Of a DNA stretch of 64,000 nt, positions 59,960-64,000 are shown piece after piece. Within the stretch, counting starts at the first letter, position 1, and each line of letters begins with the position of its first letter. Source of the stretch: a bacterium (GTDB lineage Bacteria > Bacillota > Clostridia > Oscillospirales > Acutalibacteraceae); assembly GCA_020625875.1 (NCBI GenBank), contig JAHLAX010000070.1, forward strand, positions 62,001 to 126,000, given 5' to 3'. The position numbers and the translations under genes are program-made. A model generated the notes under the pieces. That model worked only from the letters and a program-made list of their open reading frames with translations, was not told the origin of the DNA and ran no database searches.

Positions 59960-62900
59960 TTAGCCCGCGATTTCACTATACGAGCCTGAGCAAGCGCAGA
60001 ACGCTTCGCCTGTAGATGTGTCAACGTACTGACCGTATATTACCTCGGGAGCGCCTTCGCCCACATATTCGTCCTTAAGCTCTACATAAGGTCTGGCGAT
60101 AAGCTTGGTGTTCAGTCCGATAGTTCCGCCCGCCTGAATGTTATTAATAGCTATGGTAATATATTTATAGTTCGTTTCCGTATAATTGTCACCGTATGTA
60201 TCGAACGATGAATTGCTGGTACCTGTACAATCAATCGTTGTCATTGATCTGGTGTTGCCGTCTTTGACATAATTATAGGCATATCTGTTGATTGTCTTAT
60301 TGTCAAGTTCCATATTTGTAAAGCCGATTACATAACCGTACGATTCAGCCTTGGCGAGAATGTTTTTGTCGATTACCGATATAAACCTGAGCGCCTTGTT
60401 CTCGGAATTATTATCGTCGTGCTTTACCTGAACGCCGCAGATTTCAAAGTTCTCGGTAAAGTCTGCCCTGTCGCCATACGGGTCTTCAGCGTCGGGGCGC
60501 ATACCCTTGTTGTTTATGTGTTTATCCTTATCGGGGTCAGCCGCGCCGGCGTTCCATGTCTGGGCGAAGTAGACGGTAAACTTTCTTGTGCGGGCAATAC
60601 CGCTTGAACAATCCAGCGTCGTTGTATACTTATAGCTGCTTGTACCGCTGATACTTTCAGCCGTTTGTGTATTAACGTATGTCAAACCAGCGAATCTTGA
60701 ACCATAGTCGGGCGTAAAGTAGAGTGTAACGCTTGTGCCGTTCGGAACAGTATCGCCGTTTTCGAGTACAGCTTTCGTGTCGTTTCTCATCGCTGTAACC
60801 ATACCCGAGCCCGAACCGCCAGCGTTGCCTGTAGCGGTTTTGCTGTTAATCTTAAAGCTAAGCTCGCAGACTTGTGAATTCAGCGTAACCTTAATTCTTT
60901 CTTTTTTATAATTCGTTTCAGACTGTGGGTCAACATTTGGAACTCCGGCATAATATCCTGCCCGCCTTGTGAATGAATACTCTGAAGTGACACTATTTAG
61001 CGTCGCTATTGTATTAACCATACCCGCGCCCGAATTCGCTATGGACTTATACTCTTTAATAGTGGTAATTGCTGATTGGTCGGGCTTAATGGTATATGTA
61101 ATAATATCGCCTCTGTCAACTCTGTCGCCATCCTTGACATATTTCTTGGCTGTATTGTTATACGCTTTAATATCCGCCTTACCGTTACCAGATACAGAAG
61201 AAAAGTCAATCGAAATCGGATCATCATAATGACGATTATCATTAGTTTTTTGAATATCAGTATTTTCTGAATTATCCTGATCTTTCGCCATACCCGAGGG
61301 GGTATCCATATCGCTGGGTACAGTCTGGTCGAACATCAACCACGCGAGTTCGGGATAGTCGATGAACACGTTGCGGTTGCCCTGAATATCCTCGGTGAGG
61401 TCGTTGCGCTTCATCTCCCATTTGCTTACGGGGTCTTCCTTCATCCATTTGAGCAGTGTATCCAGGTCATATATAACCCTTTCGCCCGTGTCCTTGCTGT
61501 CGTCAGAATCAAGGTCAGGCAGCTTGGATGTATCCGGGTCTCCGTTTCCGTCAACAATGTTTGAGTACAAATTCGGCTGTTGCCATCTGGTATATACATA
61601 AAGCAGAATACGGGCAACATCTCCGCGCACATCGTCCTTTACATCAATAAAGGTTTGTCCGCTGCTGTCCTCAGCTCTCCATAGCGAGATTTGGTTTTGG
61701 GGATACTCAACCGTACGCAGCTTTGACCATGTTGTTTTTGTCGTATTTAACGAATAACCGCCCGAGCCGTTTTCTGTTTTAATATCGGCGAATCCCCAGT
61801 TTGATTTTATATTGTTGACTGTTTTATACGAGGGGCGCAGGTGATGCAAATCCGAGCCTCCGAGACCTGTCTTTTCGTAGTAGGATGCCTTACTCTTGGG
61901 CCAGATGTGCTCGCGCTGCATATCTACATCATTAAAGCAGTCTTCATCTGAATAAAACATTGTATAAACATGGCGATTATCTTCTCTGCCATAGTTTTTG
62001 GACGAGGTGTCTGTATACAGCCAATATGTAGCAAGAGCATTCGGACCGTACCCGGAATAAGAAACGCCGTGAGAATGCGTATTCTTCATAATATTGTGCA
62101 GCGCTGTGTATAAAGTATTATTCTGTGCTGCATTATAGGAGTTTGACGCGTCGTTATCCTCTTTTTCGGCATAATCCTCAAAGGTTCTATACACATTGGT
62201 ATTGCCCTCGCTAAAGGTGTGCGTGCCTGTTTCTTCAGCAGCTTCGGATGGTTCTTCGGTTGCTCCTTCTGTAGCTGGTTCTGTTGTTTCTTCGGTCGGG
62301 TCTTCGGCAGCGTCTTTATAAACGACAACATTTCTAAGTTCATCTTGGTAAAAGCTCTTTGCCTGATCGCTCAACTCGGTTTCGTTTTGGTCCCTTGCTC
62401 CGCCATTCTTATTTGTGTCATTAAACGCGACTCCTTCGGTATCGGTAATCGAGGAGAATTTTGCGTATAAAGTGTGCGTGGAATCTACATCTTCGATTGT
62501 ATAGGGGTCATTGGTAGATACCGCGTCACCCGTAAAGGAGCTGTTATTATACCAACCGTCAAACTTATAGTTCGCATCGGGCATAGCGGTAAAGGTTACA
62601 TCCGCGCCCGAATCAACAGTAATACTTGTTCCTGAATTATTACCGTCCGAAACTGAAGCTGTACCGCCCTCGCCCGCGTTCGCGGTTTGAGGAAATCCGG
62701 GTGTTTCAAATTTGGCAGTTAATGTATCAACTCTATTTACTGTTCTCGTAATAGTTGTATTATTAGATACGAGCTGATTATCTTTATCATACCAACCAAT
62801 AAAAGTTGCCGTTCCTTGATTAGCTGTAAGTGTATAAGAGGTTGAATATAAAACATGGATTTCAGTGTCTGCCGTAACTCCACTTTGAGATGATTCGTCA

Positions 62901-63598
62901 GTTGGAGAAACTGTAAGTGAAGTCGCACTCTTATATGTAGAAATATCTACTGATACCCCAAGACTATTAGTATTAACGTTATTTCCATAATTATCTCGAA
63001 TTCGAATTGTTTGAGATGCATTAGCACCACCACTAGCGTCAAGCTTTTCCATTGAAAGTGTAGCACCGTTTGAGCTCGAAGCAGGAATAAAACAATATCG
63101 CTGAGCAGTATTGTCATTTATTGGAGTAGAATAATTAGCGGTATACCCAGATATTTTATAAACAGCATCACCAGAAATTACGCTATCTCCACTAAACAAT
63201 GCTGTTTTATTTAAAACTGAGTTTTCCAACGCAGTTCCTGAATTTGCCGTAACAAAAGTGATATAATCTACATTTGACCACGAAAAACCTTCTAGTTTCA
63301 TAAGTGAATTGGAAGAAGTTGTGTTTATTGCTTGATATTTAATTTTTGTATAATCTTTTACACCGCTTCCCATATTAACAACATATACTTTGTCACCAGC
63401 TACTACCAAAGCGTAAATTCTTGTTAGAGTCCAATTATATCCCAAACTATCGAACATTATGTATGAACTACTATTTACACTCCATGTATCTGTCGCGCCT
63501 GCGGTCATGGGCAGAGCAGCAAAGACCGACGCCACAAGTATCACACTGAGAAGCGTGGCGATGAGCCTCTTTGACAGCCGCTTAAAATTCTTCACCAT
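59960..63598 (-). CDS. Secreted endonuclease I family nuclease with InlB-type repeats
   Basis: 1212 residues. The ATG at 63598 has AGGAGG 8 nt upstream. Signal peptide to about 36. An N-terminal domain of unknown fold, then InlB/Flg_new-like repeats (about 290-385: ITVDSGADVTFTAMPDANYKFDGWY, in pieces) and an acidic Thr/Glu linker. The nuclease domain (about 470-770) has QREHIWPKS, SDLHHLRPSYKTVNNIKSNWGF (in pieces), DVRGDVARILLYVYTRW and NDLTEDIQGNRNVFIDYPELAW, the active-site and metal motifs of endonuclease I. The last 440 residues are unassigned. Likely degrades extracellular DNA for nutrients. Confidence 0.88.
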   Translation of the reverse strand: MVKNFKRLSKRLIATLLSVILVASVFAALPMTAGATDTWSVNSSSYIMFDSLGYNWTLTRIYALVVAGDKVYVVNMGSGVKDYTKIKYQAINTTSSNSLMKLEGFSWSNVDYITFVTANSGTALENSVLNKTALFSGDSVISGDAVYKISGYTANYSTPINDNTAQRYCFIPASSSNGATLSMEKLDASGGANASQTIRIRDNYGNNVNTNSLGVSVDISTYKSATSLTVSPTDESSQSGVTADTEIHVLYSTSYTLTANQGTATFIGWYDKDNQLVSNNTTITRTVNRVDTLTAKFETPGFPQTANAGEGGTASVSDGNNSGTSITVDSGADVTFTAMPDANYKFDGWYNNSSFTGDAVSTNDPYTIEDVDSTHTLYAKFSSITDTEGVAFNDTNKNGGARDQNETELSDQAKSFYQDELRNVVVYKDAAEDPTEETTEPATEGATEEPSEAAEETGTHTFSEGNTNVYRTFEDYAEKEDNDASNSYNAAQNNTLYTALHNIMKNTHSHGVSYSGYGPNALATYWLYTDTSSKNYGREDNRHVYTMFYSDEDCFNDVDMQREHIWPKSKASYYEKTGLGGSDLHHLRPSYKTVNNIKSNWGFADIKTENGSGGYSLNTTKTTWSKLRTVEYPQNQISLWRAEDSSGQTFIDVKDDVRGDVARILLYVYTRWQQPNLYSNIVDGNGDPDTSKLPDLDSDDSKDTGERVIYDLDTLLKWMKEDPVSKWEMKRNDLTEDIQGNRNVFIDYPELAWLMFDQTVPSDMDTPSGMAKDQDNSENTDIQKTNDNRHYDDPISIDFSSVSGNGKADIKAYNNTAKKYVKDGDRVDRGDIITYTIKPDQSAITTIKEYKSIANSGAGMVNTIATLNSVTSEYSFTRRAGYYAGVPNVDPQSETNYKKERIKVTLNSQVCELSFKINSKTATGNAGGSGSGMVTAMRNDTKAVLENGDTVPNGTSVTLYFTPDYGSRFAGLTYVNTQTAESISGTSSYKYTTTLDCSSGIARTRKFTVYFAQTWNAGAADPDKDKHINNKGMRPDAEDPYGDRADFTENFEICGVQVKHDDNNSENKALRFISVIDKNILAKAESYGYVIGFTNMELDNKTINRYAYNYVKDGNTRSMTTIDCTGTSNSSFDTYGDNYTETNYKYITIAINNIQAGGTIGLNTKLIARPYVELKDEYVGEGAPEVIYGQYVDTSTGEAFCACSGSYSEIAG

Positions 63599-63867
63599 AA
63601 ACAAAACCTCCTAAATCTCCGAGGGAGATATACTTCGCCCTATACTGGACCATATATTATAACAGTTTAATTCTATAACATTTTACACAAAAAATCAAGT
63701 AATTGTTGAATATTTCTCTATAATAATTTGAGAAATTATAAAAACCGCCGCGTTTTTATTGTTTCAGTACAACGAAAAAACCGTCCGAATCATTTCGGAC
63801 GGTAAATCTTTTGTTATTAATTTGTCGCTGTAGACCACAGCCTTCTTAGAAGTATTACCAAACGTCT
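63599..63867. other. Intergenic region upstream of the nuclease gene
   Basis: AT-rich and gene-free apart from the terminator at 63773-63802. No promoter could be placed with confidence. Confidence 0.5.
63773..63802 (-). terminator. Intrinsic terminator of the right-edge partial gene
   Basis: CCGTCCGAA (minus, 63802-63794), ATGA loop, TTCGGACGG (63789-63781), then TTTTTTCG. Confidence 0.85.
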
Positions 63868-64000
63868 TCACCATGAACCCTTGTACCCGATGCCGTATGT
63901 ATCGGTATAGTAGTCAATCCTTTTGTCGCGGTTAAAGACGGGCGGATAAATATTCTCTCCTTTTTCAAAACCCGCCAACGCGCAGACCGCCTCGTGGCAT
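63868..64000 (-). CDS. Partial CDS (C-terminus only), unknown
   Basis: An open minus-strand frame enters from the right edge and stops at TGA (63870-63868). The last 43 or so residues include HEAVCALAGFEKGENIYPP and end DTYGIGYKGSW. It is followed by a strong terminator 66 bp later, which supports a real gene end. Family not recognisable from this fragment. Confidence 0.5.
   Translation of the reverse strand, partial: CHEAVCALAGFEKGENIYPPVFNRDKRIDYYTDTYGIGYKGSW

Overview
The window reads as chromosome of a low-to-mid-GC, spore-forming, Gram-positive gut anaerobe of the Ruminococcus/Oscillospiraceae type. The basis is spoIIE and spoVAD, a class C pilus locus, type I dockerins (73-528 and the C-terminus of 58211-59635), many secreted proteins with BIG2-like, LRR and beta-helix modules, MurT/GatD, and AAGGAGG-type ribosome binding sites. 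Species cannot be named from the sequence alone.

Layout. 1-7.9 kb: a left-edge partial gene coupled to a small dockerin protein, a Ser-rich lipoprotein, murT-gatD (peptidoglycan amidation) and a 1440-residue secreted protein with two starch-binding-like modules and a beta-helix. 8-11 kb: rpsI/rplM, a ROK sugar kinase, three tRNAs (Met, Glu, Leu), then two repeat units that carry copies of the tRNA-Leu 3' end. 11-24.7 kb, mostly minus strand: a GT2 / zinc-ribbon / truncated LTA-synthase-like operon, a MITE-like element, the rlmB - degenerate P-type ATPase - rpe operon, small membrane proteins, a PAP2 phosphatase, two unknowns, a nucleotidyltransferase-family protein, orphan spoVAD and a VanW protein. 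24.8-30 kb: a glycolipid glycosyltransferase and a flippase-type membrane protein, then spoIIE. 29.7-35.7 kb: a maltodextrin system (binding lipoprotein, two permeases, GH13 amylase lipoprotein, MGMT-like protein). 36-46 kb: murE, secreted BIG2 and beta-helix proteins, an LRR protein in apparent operon with a pyrophosphatase, a small peptide gene, and iscU/iscS behind a dyad operator. 46-55 kb: mtnN and a pilus locus (two sortases, backbone pilin, 1557-residue tip protein). 55-64 kb: a small secreted protein, a candidate small RNA, a LytS-type histidine kinase with a SARP-like response regulator, a GH53 galactanase with dockerin, a second small peptide gene and a secreted endonuclease I.

How the parts fit. 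Starch and glycan use links the large starch-binding protein, the amylase and its ABC transporter, the ROK kinase and the galactanase. The pilus tip also carries a starch-binding-like module, so the pilus may hold cells on starch. Envelope genes (MurT/GatD, MurE, GT2, PAP2, VanW, glycolipid synthesis) form the other theme.

Most novel signals: (1) two promoters at 55.7-55.9 kb with identical architecture, heptamer direct repeats 11 bp apart and 10 bp upstream of an extended -10, beside a SARP-like response regulator. One drives a secreted protein and the other a terminated RNA of about 88 nt that is complementary to that protein's ribosome binding site over 11 nt. (2) A P-type-ATPase-like protein that has lost its catalytic motifs. 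(3) Two small proteins sharing a leader-like block. (4) A pilus tip protein with a glycan-binding module, a non-LPXTG C-terminus and a LexA-like box in front. (5) Repeat units built from a tRNA-Leu 3' end.
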